Assembly (NCBI RefSeq): GCF_032118995.1
Contig: NC_092666.1
Coordinates: 12,536,501-12,600,500 of the forward strand
DNA from: Asterias amurensis
Lineage: Eukaryota > Echinodermata > Asteroidea > Forcipulatida > Asteriidae
Length of the DNA: 64,000 bases
Direction: 5' to 3'
In this document: in pieces, positions 21,554-32,172 of the stretch
Layout: each line of letters begins with the position of its first letter
Position numbering within the stretch: position 1 is the first letter of the stretch
Translations under genes and position numbers: made by a program
The notes under the pieces: model-generated
Told to the model about the DNA's origin: nothing
What the model saw: only the letters and a program-made list of their open reading frames with translations
Databases searched by the model: none

Positions 21554-22235
21554 ATCACGATCTTTTTATTAAATAAATTTTCGCCTTTACGCTCTAAGAT
21601 AATAATAATATTAATGGCGTACATGACTATTACAAGGTGATTGACTCAGGTTTAATGGGGAAAAAAAGTATTGATTATATATTTTTTATGCCGCTTATGG
21701 TCAGCCTTATAAAAATAAAACTGCGGTATCTTTCCTTGTTGTTCAATATGTTGATTCGAGCCGACAATTATTCGATCCGAGGTCTGACTAAGCTAACGCT
21801 CTGCTGAAAAAAAATTGTCTGCTGTTATAATAATATCGAGGTCTTATATAGCGCACGTATCTACCAAACAAGGTACTCAAGGCGCTGAGTATATACAAAC
21901 TTTCAGAAAGATAGGTTATTGCAGTGATGAATTCTGAGACCCAATATTGAGCACCTTAAGCAGCCACAACCAGGAACATATCTCTTTGTGACAACACCGA
22001 CACGGTGTTAATTTCACCAACGATATAGTAATGGGGATAAATAACACCATTATGGTGTTGTCACATATTATATACCAAGAGTAATTAGTTTAACACCCCA
22101 ATTTTTGCAGTGTAACAGGAATTTGTGTAAAAATGATACAGAACTGGTTCAAAATGATATCAGAGCTTAAAAAATGACATTTTGCAAGAAATTTCTTTCT
22201 GGTGTTCAAATGAGTCTATGTGATTCAAATCTAAC
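21554..22235. other. Gene-free stretch with a small foldback
   Basis: Around 21830-21900 lies a TTATATAGCGCACGTATC-type dispersed repeat. At 21987-22076 TGTGACAACACC faces GGTGTTGTCACA around an AACACC-rich core. No gene is visible. Confidence 0.4.
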
Positions 22236-22870
22236 AGGGCCCGATTTTATTGAGCTGCTTATACAAAGCAGAAAACTTGCTTAAATGATAATTTTCTGAT
22301 GAGCAAAACTCAGCACGAATTTGTGTCAAAATGATACAGCACTGGGTCACTCTATACGTGATGTTTCAAAATTCAGGGCCCGACTTTATTAGGCTGTTTA
22401 AATTAAAGTCACCTGGAAGTGGTATTTTTCAAAATAAAGCTTTTGTCACTAATATATGTGTTTTGATGAGTGGAATGTGAATAAACAGTTAACTAAGGTT
22501 TCAAAAAATAAGTTCTTATGTTATTTACAAATTTAAGAGTAGACCCCGACCCAATAGGGTGCTGTTCGTGACGTCAATCGAGGCACAAAAGGGGTAGGCG
22601 GAGTCAGCCCCCCAAGCAACTTTATATATATTTTAAACATATAAATCGTGACAAACAATTACTAAAAAAATTGTTTTATTGTTCGTAAGCATATACTCTT
22701 ATGTTTGAAAGAAAATAAAATTTATTTCCAGGTGACTTTAAACTAAGCAGAATAATTTTCTGCTGAGAAAAAAAAAGGATTTTTTTCAAAGTGATACGGA
22801 ACTATGTGCTGATTCGAATATACAAGGGCAGATTAATTGAGCTGCTTAATATTTTTTAAGCAGAAGTCTT
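22236..22870. repeat. Decayed family G sequence interrupted by family J
   Basis: Several GGGCCCGATTTTATTGAGCTG and TTAATTGAGCTGCTTAA pieces indicate worn or multiple family G copies. One is split by the family J element at 22404-22740. Confidence 0.5.
22404..22740 (+). repeat. Family J inverted-repeat element
   Basis: TAAAGTCACCTGGAA and TTCCAGGTGACTTTA form the ends. The interior contains GTGACGTCAATCGAGGCA and GTAGGCGGAGTCAGCCCC. A second copy in opposite orientation is at 28241. No clear target duplication is seen at this copy. Confidence 0.8.
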
Positions 22871-23754
22871 GCTTAATATTTGTTTTGCTTATTTTAGCTT
22901 AGTGTGAATTTGTGTCGAAAATGATAAAGAATTGGGTCAAAATTTGTATCACAGGGGAAAAAAAACATTAAAAAAACATTTGCAATTTCTTTTAGAATTT
23001 ACCTGAAGTTGTTTTCGAAATGTTAAAATCAAGCTGTTTTCCCCATAACAAGTTGCTGGAGAAACAAAGTAAGAATCTGTGCACTTAGCAGATTTTTTAA
23101 TTAATTTGTTATACCATTTTGTTTAGCAAAGCAGTTTGCCAAATTTATACTCCATGGATTATATGAACCAAACTATTACTGCATCATAGTACTTAAGAGA
23201 AACACACACACACACTTGATAAATTGTTTTTAATTTTTTATTTTATTAAATTCTGACACAAAATAAATAGAAGGACTCTTTGCTTATTCTTATAAATGGA
23301 TCAAGTGACACAAACTAAATAAAGAAAGAACTCTATGCTTATTTGGATCGAGCGGTAATAATTAAGGTAAAGAGTTAGGCTTGAATATCTATTGTTCCTG
23401 AAACCATCCGAACAGATAGGGATGGGTTGTTTTATCAATAGTAGAGGGGATATATTGTTGTCCTTTGTTTTCCTGAAAGTAGTCGTCTTCGTGTGTAATG
23501 TTGTCCCGTGTTTATATAGACACGACAAAACGTGCACGCGTTATACTGCAAACAACTAAATGACATTTGTTTTTGTAGAATCTAGTGCATTTTGTTTTAA
23601 ACAAAGGGTGATAAGTGTAAAGGAAAAAATTGCTGCAAAATCCTTAAAAATCTATTTTCGATCTATTTTAAGACCATGAATTTGAACACTAAAAATGAAT
23701 CTATTGACCAATGAAAACAATTATTTCACAACTCAAGATTTATTGTACCATTAG
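22871..23754. other. Gene-free stretch
   Basis: AT-rich, with a short CA run near 23205. I see no gene, and no repeat ends I can define. Confidence 0.35.
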
Positions 23755-24136
23755 GTTGGACACTTTTGGTAATTGTCAAAGACCAGTCTTCTCACTTGGT
23801 GTATCTCAACATATGCATAAGATATCAAGCCTGTGAAAATTTAAGCTCAATTGGTCATCGAAGTTGCGAGATAATAACGAAAGAAAAAAAACACCCTTGT
23901 CACATGAAGTTGTGTGCTTTCAGATGCTTGATTTCGAGACCTCAAATTTTAAATATGAAGTCTCGAAATCAAATTCGTGGAAAACTACTTCTTTCTCGAA
24001 AACTACGTCACTTCAGAGGGAGCTATTTCTCACATAGTTTTATATACTATCAACCTCTCCCCATTACTCGTCACCAAGTAAAGTTTCATGCTAATAATTA
24101 TTTTGAGTAATTACCAATAGTGTCCACTGCCTTTAA
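23755..24136 (-). repeat. Family A inverted-repeat element
   Basis: GGTTGGACACTTTTGGTAATTG opens and AATAGTGTCCACTGCCTTTAA closes. The internal palindrome pairs TTTCGAGACCTC with GAAGTCTCGAAATC. Confidence 0.85.
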
Positions 24137-24390
24137 GCTACACGTATAATTATATAAGTACTGTACATCATGACTGTCTATCTCTTTGTAAGAAAAAACA
24201 CACCTACTCAAATACTTTCACAAACCTTAAAAACACTTATTGGCCCAACTGTTACTAAGTTAGTGAAATTTCAATTCAGATCAACTTAACACACTTTGAT
24301 AGCTTTAAATGCATGTTGTTGTTAGTGTAAGGTTAATTCAATGTGTGAATGTGTGAATTGCCTTCTTAACGCTGTAACACGGTTACATTA

Positions 24391-24697
24391 TGGGCCCAAC
24401 TTCATAAAGCTGTTTACCCGTAAGCAAATTTGTGTGCTTACCGAGTTTTTTTTTAAATGTGCGTAAGAATGAACAAATTTCACCATCTCAGTAAGCAGAC
24501 AATTTGTAGGCGCGCATGTACGTTCATGGATTTGCATTGCTGCGTCACTCGTGTGCTTACTGTGGGTTAGCCAGTCGCGTATTTACCCTTGATTACCTTT
24601 GCTTACCTTTGTTAAACAGATTTATGAAATATATTTTTGCTTAGGGACGCCCGGTAAGCACAAAATGGCTGCTTGCACGTTTTATGAATGGGCCCTG
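24391..24697. repeat. Family G-like element, diverged subfamily
   Basis: ATGGGCCCAACTTCATAAAGC opens and TTTATGAATGGGCCC closes. The interior uses GTAAGCA/TGCTTAC motifs in place of the TTAAGCA motifs of other copies. Confidence 0.6.
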
Positions 24698-24889
24698 ACC
24701 GTACACCCGACTTGTATGGACACCTGACAACATCCATAGTGAACTACAAACAGTAGAACCTGACTATTTATGCATGTAAAGTACTGTCGTCTGGTAGGTT
24801 TTCTGTGCTGTTTTTAAAACGTGAATTTTCAGGGACAAGGAAAAAAAAATTGCCTTTGGTATCATAATTTTCGAAATCAGCACCCCCAA

Positions 24890-24993
24890 ATTAGGTAAAC
24901 AGATTCAGAATGTTGTTTTATGTGTATTATGTTGGGATACACCAAGTAATAATACTGTTTTTTACAATTACTAACGGTGTACAGTGCCTTTGA
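24890..24993 (+). repeat. Family A fragment, right end only
   Basis: GTTGGGATACACCAAGTAAT then ACAATTACTAACGGTGTACAG and TGCCTTTGA match the family A right end. Confidence 0.6.
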
Positions 24994-25104
24994 GCGCACA
25001 TTCCAAAATGGTGGAACCGTTTGCCCGCCGTGATCGATTAATAATGAATTTTCCCGTCGCCAATTTGCTTTTCGTTCTTGATTATTTCATTTATACTTTC
25101 TTGC

Positions 25105-25472
25105 TTAAAGGCACTGTACATTATTGGTAAATACTCAAAATATTTGTTACTTGGTAACGAGCAATGAAATCTGTTGATAGTATAAAACAGTGTGAGAAAC
25201 GGCTCCTCTGAAGTAACGTAGTTTTTAGCAAGAAGTAATTTCTCACTAATAATAATTTGAATTGAATCAGACACCTCAGCTGAGGTTTCGAAATCAAGCA
25301 TTTGAAACCCCACAACTTGCGCGACAATGGTGTTTTTCTCTTCCATTATTATCTCGCAACTTCGACGACCAATTGAGTTCAAATTCCCACAGGTTTGTTA
25401 TTTTATGTGGTTGAGATATACCAAGTGGAGGACTGATCTTTGAAAACTTCCAAAAGTGTCCAGTGCCTTTAA
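25105..25472 (+). repeat. Family A inverted-repeat element
   Basis: TTAAAGGCACTGTACATTATTG and AAAAGTGTCCAGTGCCTTTAA are the ends, and both are flanked by TTAA. The internal blocks are all in order. Confidence 0.85.
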
Positions 25473-25654
25473 AACAGCCACAGTTTTGTCAAGGAATCTA
25501 TAATTTCCCACACGCTTATGCAATTAGCAAGTGCCTATACTGAATAAAACGTTTAGGCTAATTCTTTTTTTTCTATGAACCTTAGAGTAAGCTTTAAAGG
25601 GAGGATGTTGGCATATTTTTTATTTGTAAATTCACAAAGAGTCTGTGAACTATG

Positions 25655-25897
25655 TTCACCCTTGCCGCACAAGTTGTGTGCTTTCAGATGCTTGAATTCG
25701 ATACATCAGCTGATCGATGAGGTAGAATTCAATTCATTTTTTTGTGAGAAAAACATCTTTCTCAAAAACTACAATACTTTAGAGGAATTCGTTTCTCACA
25801 ATGTGTTAATACTATCAATAGCTCTCCATTGCTCGTTAACAAGTAAGTGTTTATGCTAACAACTATTTTGAGTAATTACCAACAGTGTCTTTAAGCA
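25655..25897 (-). repeat. Family A element, left half lost
   Basis: TTGTGTGCTTTCAGATGCTTG, an internal palindrome around TCAGCTGATCGATGAGG and the end AATTACCAACAGTGTCTTTAA are family A blocks. Confidence 0.75.
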
Positions 25898-26277
25898 GCT
25901 CTAATAAATTTGGCCCAGATCAAAGCTTCAGATGTGGGCCATAGTTTTTGTCATAATTACTTTGTTACATGAGATTTATATATTATTAATTCATTAGAGG
26001 TTTTCGTTCACACCCTATATCTGAAACCTTCTTTCCCAATCTAAAAACACACGGGCAAGAATTGACCCTGAGTGGTGCTTGGCTTATATCAGGGTCAATG
26101 TGACTCAGAATCTGGGTCAAAGGGACTCATAAGTGATCAAACTGACGCAGAGTTCAAACAGTAATCACATTCGTTTTTTTCTCGACCTGACTTTGTATGG
26201 GTAAAGACTCTTTTATAAAGTCTTTGCATTCACCAGAATTAAAACTAGTAATTTCATTATTTAAAACAGACACTGTA
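25898..26277. other. Gene-free stretch
   Basis: Contains a GGGTCAA/TGACTCAG-rich segment near 26070-26150 with local symmetry. No gene is seen. Confidence 0.35.
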
Positions 26278-26794
26278 GCCTTACAGGCACACAACACTAC
26301 TGATAATTACTCAACATAATATTTAGCAAAAAATCTTACTTGGTAACGAGCAATGAAGAGTTTTTGATAGCATAAATTCTAAAACATTGTGAGCAACTGC
26401 TCCCTCTGAAAAGTAGTTTTTTAGAAAGAGGTATAATGTCTCACTCAAATCGAAAAAGACTTCAGACCTGAAGCTATTTTAGGCATCTGAAAGCACACAA
26501 GATTGAGCAACAAGGGCGTTTTTCTTTCGTTGTTCTCTAGCAACTTCTATGACAAACTAAGCCCATTAATTTGTACAAGTTTGTTAGGATACACCAAGTG
26601 AGAACAGTGGTCTTTGACAATTTTTTAAAGGTGTCCGGGGGTGGATTTCACAAAGAGTTAGGACCAGTCTTATCTCGAGTTAGGACCGGTTACTCGTCCT
26701 AACTTAGGACTATCCATGCAGTTCGTATATCTCCTAGGACTAGTCCTAAGTTAGGACTAGTCCTAACTCTTTGTGAAATCGACCCCAGGGCCTT
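26278..26794 (+). repeat. Family A element carrying a family B element
   Basis: A worn left end (TTACAGGCACACAACACTACTG) and family blocks run to AAAGGTGTCC. A family B element then interrupts the terminus and GGCCTTTAA resumes. Confidence 0.8.
26639..26787. repeat. Family B element nested in family A, opposite orientation
   Basis: GTGGATTTCACAAAGAGTTAGG and TAACTCTTTGTGAAATCGACC are the ends. The core reads CCATGCAGTTCGTATATCTCC, the reverse complement of the core of the 21395 copy. Confidence 0.85.
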
Positions 26795-26967
26795 TAAAAC
26801 ATTATGCTGATAGCCTTATTTTATCTGCGGAAAGTACAAGAAATTTGTGTGTGTGTGTGCCTTTAATGACTATTTCCAACAAAATAATTAATAAATACTT
26901 CCGTCTACAAACTAATGAAACAAATTATTTGTGATTGAAATAACCATCATCTAAAACTTATAGGATA

Positions 26968-27336
26968 GGCATGTGGACACTGTTGGTAATTACTCAAAAT
27001 AATTGTTAGCATACAAACCTACTTCGCAAGATGCAATATGGAGCTGTTGGTAGTATACAACACTGTGAGAAACGGCTCCCTCTGAAATAACGTAGCTTTC
27101 GGGAATGAATTAATTTTCCTCGATTTTATTTTCGAGACCTCAGAATTACAATTTGAGGTTCCGAAATTTAGCATCTGAAAAAACACAACTTCGTGTGACA
27201 TAGGTGTATTTTCTTCCATTATTTTCTCACAACTTTGACGACCAAATGAGTTCAAATTGTCACATGTTTTTATGCATACGTGTTGAGAAGACTGGTCAAT
27301 TTGACAATTACCAATAGTGTCCAATGTCTTTAAACT
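26968..27336 (+). repeat. Family A inverted-repeat element
   Basis: TAGGCATGTGGACACTGTTGG opens and AATAGTGTCCAATGTCTTTAA closes, with the internal hairpin around GAGACCTCAGAATTACAA. Confidence 0.8.
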
Positions 27337-27581
27337 GAGAAATCAACGGTGCAAATAATGCTAAAAAGCAAAACAGAAATAAACCCAAAAGAGAACACTT
27401 CCGTTTCAATAGGTGGCTTATTCCGCTGCCATACACACAATGTCGGTTCGTGAAAATGTGTTTTTATTTTCACATTTTTATCCGGGTGCGAGCCGTTCAT
27501 TGTGTTCAACGCAACGTGTTTTTCTTTCGGTGAAAAAACAAAAAAAGTAAAGCTCTCGAAGTTTTGAAGCTAAAATATAGG

Positions 27582-27880
27582 ATGGTCTTAATAATTAGTA
27601 AGACACTGCTCTAGAATTACAAAGGTCGTAGGTTTGAATCCCGACCAGTAATATGCTTGTAATTTTGTTCACAGAACTCGGGAAAGTAGTGAGTATAGGC
27701 CTCTCTTAATACTTATGCATGACGTCATAATTCTTACCCGAAATGAGGCTATGGGCGCACTTCCCCCATCACTTACAGTGGCTGCGCCCATCGCCTCGTT
27801 TTGAGTTAGCATTGTGACGTACCTCATGCATAAATATTAAGAGAGGCGTACACAGTGCGTTCCACTTGTGTGTAAGAATA
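27582..27880 (+). mobile_element. tRNA-derived SINE interrupted by family N
   Basis: TAAGACACTGCTCTAGAATTAC followed by GGTCGTAGGTTTGAATCCCGA resembles a tRNA-derived SINE head with a B box. The body CAGAACTCGGGAAAGTAGTG follows. After GAGTATA it is interrupted by a 151-bp element and resumes at CACAGTGC. Confidence 0.65.
27698..27848. repeat. Family N inverted-repeat element, TA target
   Basis: GGCCTCTCTTAATACTTATG faces CATAAATATTAAGAGAGGCG. TA flanks both sides, and GCGCCCAT and CATGACGTCA lie inside. It is inserted in the SINE body. Confidence 0.85.
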
Positions 27881-28232
27881 AAACCAAAATGAATATATTG
27901 GTTATCTCCGTTGCAAATAACATCCTTAACAATGTGCTTATTTTTTTACATTTTATTGATCGAGTAAGGTTTTCATCATCCTGCACCATTAGGTTGTGAA
28001 AAGCACCGATACCTTTCGTGCCTCCCTAGCTGTGGTAAAACACTCCACATGCATTAGCGTCATCAGATTCGAACAAACGCAAGAACATTTTAGGAGACAT
28101 ACGCCGTTTGGCGATAGTTATTTTTTGTTTGTTACTTGTAAGCTCTCCTGGGCACCCCACTGCTGTTTCACTTTGTTTTCAAAAATATGTTTAATGTATG
28201 TACATGTGCTTGTAAATGTGATTGCCCGAATA
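27881..28232. other. Gene-free stretch
   Basis: The plus strand is open for 87 codons from 27996, but I see no domain or splice pattern. Probably noncoding. Confidence 0.3.
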
Positions 28233-28240
28233 AATATTAT

Positions 28241-28610
28241 TAAAGTCACCTGGAAATAGAATTTTTTTTTCTTTCAAACATAAGAGTATATGCTTACGAA
28301 CAATAAAACATTTTTTTTAGTAATTGTTTGTCACGATTTATATGTTTAAAAAATATATAAAGTTGTTCGGGGGGCTGACTCCGCCTACCCCTTTTGTGAC
28401 GTCAATCGAGGCAGACTTTGCCTGCAATGCTGTAGTAAACACACGTGCAAAGTACATGTACGTCCAAGTCGTGAGTTGGTACATTTCAAAAAGTGTTTTT
28501 CTGCGGTTTTTTTTTTTACATGTACTGTTTATTCACATTCCATTCATCAAAACACATATATTAGTGACAAAAGCTTTATTTTGAAAAAATACCACTTCCA
28601 GGTGACTTTA
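28241..28610 (-). repeat. Family J element with a perfect 8-bp target duplication
   Basis: TAAAGTCACCTGGAAATAG opens and CCACTTCCAGGTGACTTTA closes. AATATTAT flanks it on both sides (28233-28240 and 28611-28618). An 8-bp duplication is typical of hAT-type transposition. It is in opposite orientation to the copy at 22404. Confidence 0.9.
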
Positions 28611-28618
28611 AATATTAT

Positions 28619-29160
28619 TATAATATTATCCAAAAAGTGTCCATATCCTGCCACCATTTTCTCTTTCTTTCTTTCATTATGTTATAAAATAGTATCAAGT
28701 TCACTCCTGACAAACAAGAGATATTAGTCTTCTTTTTTTTAAGTGAGTGGAAAAGTGGTGGCATGATACGGAAAGTTTTTTTAACAGAGGAGATGTCTTA
28801 CCTTTAAAACACCGAGCGTGTCTCATTGAAAAATAAGCGGGAAATAAACCACGTACAGTTTCAAAATATTGACGCTAGAGTCAAACCGTTTGAGTGCCAC
28901 ACGGTTCACAGAATTGTTATAAAGGTTTTCTTCGGCGCAATGCAAATGCATGTCTTTAGGGACCATTGCCTATAAGCTCTTCTTCTAAAATGGATCCCTT
29001 TGCAGTGTCATATTTATTTTCTTCTTGATATATTTTTGACTGTAAAGTTGTATTCTTCAAACTGGTTGCTCTTGAGTGATAATGTCTGTTATTTTCTTTT
29101 TTGAAACTGTGGACAAAATGTGACCTTTTTAAAGGTCACATTTTGTTAAAACATGTTTAA
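28619..29160. other. 3' flank of FReD gene 1
   Basis: Minus-strand AATAAA at 29018-29013 lies about 255 bases past the FReD stop and is a plausible polyadenylation signal. A perfect hairpin (AAAATGTGACC then GGTCACATTTT) sits at 29115-29145. Confidence 0.4.
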
Positions 29161-29246
29161 CCTCGAACGTCGAGCTTTAACATTACGTGTGTTTTTATGC
29201 TACATTCCTTTTGTGAGTATGCACACCCTTTCCAAGTTACCCATAA
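29161..29246 (-). pseudogene. Relic of a FReD C-terminal end
   Basis: On the minus strand this reads TWKGCAYSQKECSIK, close to SWKGLAYSLKECSMK at the end of FReD gene 1. It also shares the following bases past the stop. It is a tandem duplicate of the gene's last 25 or so codons, offset by about 100 bases, and cannot be part of an intact gene. Confidence 0.75.
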
Positions 29247-29272
29247 AGGTGTGAATCAAACGAACATCGAGC

Positions 29273-30265
29273 TTACACAATTTCGCGTATTTTCATGCTG
29301 CATTCCTTCAGTGAGTACGCAAGTCCTTTCCAAGATACCCATGCTATGCCTCTCCTGTGTACCTCTTCCGGACCAGGGAGGTACACGCCGTTAAGGTGAG
29401 AAGCAAAACAGTCTCGATACCACCATGCTCCATGCCAATCGTCCGCACAACTCCACGAAGCCTCGTCATTGTCGCGGTCCGTCGTCGAGAATTTCCTTCC
29501 GTTGTGGGATAGAAGAGAGTCGCCCGCTCCACCTTGATCCACGTAGGAGTCTAGATGGAGAACATAGTCCTCACCGGTAACGGAGAACCCATTATAAGTC
29601 GCGAAATCGTCGGTGTTGTCCCAGTCGCGGAGATCCACCCGAAGTTGCCACCGTCCCGGGGACAACTCGGTTAATTTACGCAGGATATCATTCCCGAGCC
29701 AGAACTCACCCGAGAGATCACCGAAGCCGGACTGGTAGTCCCCCCATGCGCGATAGAAGTCAACAGTGCCGTCTTTGCGACGCTGGAAGACCGCCCAGCC
29801 TCCTCCATCGGTCGCCATATCGCAGTAGACATCCAGGCCGGCTGGTATACCCAAAGGGTAAATGGTGTAGATACCACTGCTATGATGTCCAGCCCGGTGT
29901 AGCATCTTACAACTGCTATTATCTAAATCAGACAGCGAAAACGCAACGGTATCCATGTTTTCATCGTAGTATACAGTCCCTTGTATCTCAACAAAGTCAG
30001 CTGGATAAATCATTCTTGTTGCATTGTTCAGCTCACAAAATCTCTCAATTTTGTTATAGTTGAAAGATGTGCACTGCGGTATCGAACTGCAATCTCGACC
30101 GCACAGCACTGGCGAAGATATCATCTTCGTCTGAAATGTGTGGTTGACCATACCACGGTTGTTTGCACTGTGAAACACCATCTCGGTCTCAAATCTCTGA
30201 CAATAACCACATTGCCCCTCCTGAAACATGTAGATTAGATACAAGACTATTACATACATTTCCAT
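29273..30265 (-). CDS. FReD gene 1: secreted PAN-like plus fibrinogen-domain lectin, 330 aa
   Basis: An intronless reading frame. I take the start at 30265 because it is followed directly by a hydrophobic leader (MEMYVIVLYLIYMF). An upstream in-frame ATG at 30316 would put 17 residues before that leader. Residues about 19-105 form a Cys-rich PAN/apple-like module (PVLCGRDC, PQCTSFNY, FCELNNATR). Residues 118-330 are a fibrinogen-related domain with DGGGWAVFQRRKDG, the DRDND calcium loop, WSCADDWHGAWWYRDC and a KECSMKIRE end. Such domains bind acetylated or other glycans in ficolins, tachylectins and invertebrate FREPs. The protein lacks a collagen stem and a Thr-rich stalk, and has no membrane segment, so it is probably secreted. 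Ligand unknown. Its architecture matches genes 2 and 3. Confidence 0.9.
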   Translation of the reverse strand: MEMYVIVLYLIYMFQEGQCGYCQRFETEMVFHSANNRGMVNHTFQTKMISSPVLCGRDCSSIPQCTSFNYNKIERFCELNNATRMIYPADFVEIQGTVYYDENMDTVAFSLSDLDNSSCKMLHRAGHHSSGIYTIYPLGIPAGLDVYCDMATDGGGWAVFQRRKDGTVDFYRAWGDYQSGFGDLSGEFWLGNDILRKLTELSPGRWQLRVDLRDWDNTDDFATYNGFSVTGEDYVLHLDSYVDQGGAGDSLLSHNGRKFSTTDRDNDEASWSCADDWHGAWWYRDCFASHLNGVYLPGPEEVHRRGIAWVSWKGLAYSLKECSMKIREIV

Positions 30266-30541
30266 GTTGACGTCCGTAGTGAATTGTGACTTCAAAACTA
30301 TGATATCAATGAACAACTGTGTTTGTATGTAGATTTGAAGTGACAGTTTACATATTATGAGTCTGTTTCCAAAGCATCCTACGTGTGCTCATTTACCTAC
30401 ATAATGATAGGCTTGGTTCCAAGTCTGCGATTGTGGCTTTTAGTCTACCCGTTGCCTGAAAAACGCCCTCTTGTGAGTTAACCTCTGTCATTGTTCCAAG
30501 TCTTTGATCTTGGCTTTCAGTCCACTCGATAACCAATTACA

Positions 30542-30694
30542 TAGACCTTATCGCAAATACCAATGCGCAAGCGCAGACTGTTGAATGAGGTGCATTGTGG
30601 GATAGATATGGATCAAATTTGGATACCAGCTATACCACAATGCACCTAATTTCAAGCTTTACGCGCACGCCCCAGTATTTGCGAAAAGGTCTAT
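30542..30694. repeat. Family E inverted-repeat element
   Basis: TAGACCTTATCGCAAATACC faces GTATTTGCGAAAAGGTCTA. The internal arms AGGTGCATTGTGG and CCACAATGCACCT also pair. TAGACC ends are shared with families D and F. Confidence 0.8.
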
Positions 30695-30707
30695 TGCTGC
30701 CTAAAAA

Positions 30708-30725
30708 AGCGCCCTCTTGTGGCCA
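30708..30725 (-). promoter_or_regulatory. CTCF-like motif upstream of FReD gene 1
   Basis: On the minus strand it reads TGGCCACAAGAGGGCGCT, one mismatch from the published vertebrate CTCF core (CCASYAGRKGGCRSY). Binding is untested. Confidence 0.4.
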
Positions 30726-30760
30726 TCATTAGCCTTTGTTCCATTGCGAGTCGGAGTTTG

Positions 30761-31737
30761 ATAGCTAGTAGTCTGTGGGAAGAGTTTTGCGTGGATGATG
30801 CTGATAAATAACCGTGATCTCAGACTTGAAATCAAGTCTACCTGCATAGCAACGATCCTAAGAAACACCAAACTGTTTACAGCGTGGGTGCCATGCCACT
30901 CATCACCCCAGTTAACGGTCATAACGAGTTGTTCTACTGCGCATCATTGATTTTCTTCAGAGGTCGGTCTCGAGGTACTCTGGATCAATCAATACATATT
31001 TTATAACTTTCACAAGGCTGCTTTAAATATTGGCCCTGCATGCCCTTGATATAACAATAAGATGTATAATGAGAAGTTTGATGAGGAGCATCTGCAAAGA
31101 TGCATGACCAAAATGAATGCAATCATTCAAATGACATTGATCTTTATGTGAATTATATGTTGACCTACAAAATATAATAGACTACTTGCATTGGCACGGC
31201 CGTCATCTTTGATGTCAAACAATGCTGGAACGTGCATGTGTGTACGCGCTTGTTACGGCTCTCAGCCAATCACGATGGCTTTTTATCAACACGTGCTGAG
31301 AAGAAGTTTTGCTTTTCTAAAAAGAAAAAAAAACCTTTCTATTTAACTTAAAACACAGGAGAAAAATACGCTTGGTAAAGCTTCATGCATTCATTAGGGG
31401 ACAAGAAAATGGCCCCTTTAGTTTTCAAGTTCTAAAATTAATAACAAATTTCCCGCTCAATTTCCCTGCCAGGTGTTTATGACAGAGATAAGCGCGACAG
31501 TCTTCTTCACTCTACTTATCGGTAGAGTCGAATTACTAGTTTGCATATTCCCTTTGCCGCCAAGCAATCTTGCTAAGACTTTACACACGATAGCGTCCTC
31601 AACCGTCCCGCCCACATTGCCCCATGACATGCCTGCCAAGAAGTCTTCCTGTTTCTATGAATGATAACAAATTTCCCGCTCAATTAATCTGTCACGTGCT
31701 TTTTTTTAGACACACATTAAACGCGTGTATTCATGTA
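30761..31737. other. Gene-free stretch
   Basis: No complete repeat or gene is recognised. The phrase AACAAATTTCCCGCTCAATT occurs twice (near 31442 and 31667), suggesting a local duplication. Confidence 0.35.
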
Positions 31738-31823
31738 CTCCTCTCATGTATACGTGACCGCCAACATAGCAGTTTGAAAACTCCTCTCATGTATACGTGA
31801 CCGCCAACATAGCAGTTTGAAAA
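31738..31823. repeat. Tandem duplication, 43-bp period
   Basis: CTCCTCTCATGTATACGTGA starts both units (31738 and 31781). The units are essentially identical. Confidence 0.9.
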
Positions 31824-31829
31824 GTACTT

Positions 31830-32172
31830 TATAGAGGCAGTGGACACTATTTGTAATTATTTAAAACAGTTATTAGCATAAAACCTTGCTTGGTAACGAG
31901 TAATGGGGAGAGGTTGATAGTATAAAACATTGTGAGAAACGGCTCCCTCTGCAGTGACGTAGGTTTTCGAGAAAGAAGTAATTTTCCACGAATTTGATTT
32001 CGAGAACTCAATTTTAGAATTTGAGGCCTCGAAATCAACCATCTGAAAGCACACAACTTCGTGTGACAAGTTTTTTTTTTTTCTTTCTTCTTCTTCTTTC
32101 ATAGTTATTGCGCAACTCCAAGTGAGAAGACTGCACTTTGACATATACCAACAGTGTCCAGTGTCTTTAATG
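31830..32172 (+). repeat. Family A inverted-repeat element
   Basis: AGAGGCAGTGGACACTATTTG opens and CAACAGTGTCCAGTGTCTTTAA closes. The CAATTGAGC block is deleted from the right part. Confidence 0.8.

Larger units (their letters stand above)
30408..30760. repeat. Duplicated segment upstream of FReD gene 1, split by family E
   Basis: GGTTCCAAGTCTGCGATTGTG and GTTCCAAGTCTTTGATCTTG begin two copies of a roughly 70-bp unit that ends in CGCCCTCTTGTG. The second copy is interrupted by the element at 30542-30694 and resumes with GCCTAAAAAAGCGCCCTC. Confidence 0.65.

Noticed and set aside
28476-28727. Hydrophobic plus-strand frame as a small membrane protein
   Set aside because: It spans the boundary of a family J element and the AT-rich flank. 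Hydrophobicity comes from T-rich DNA.
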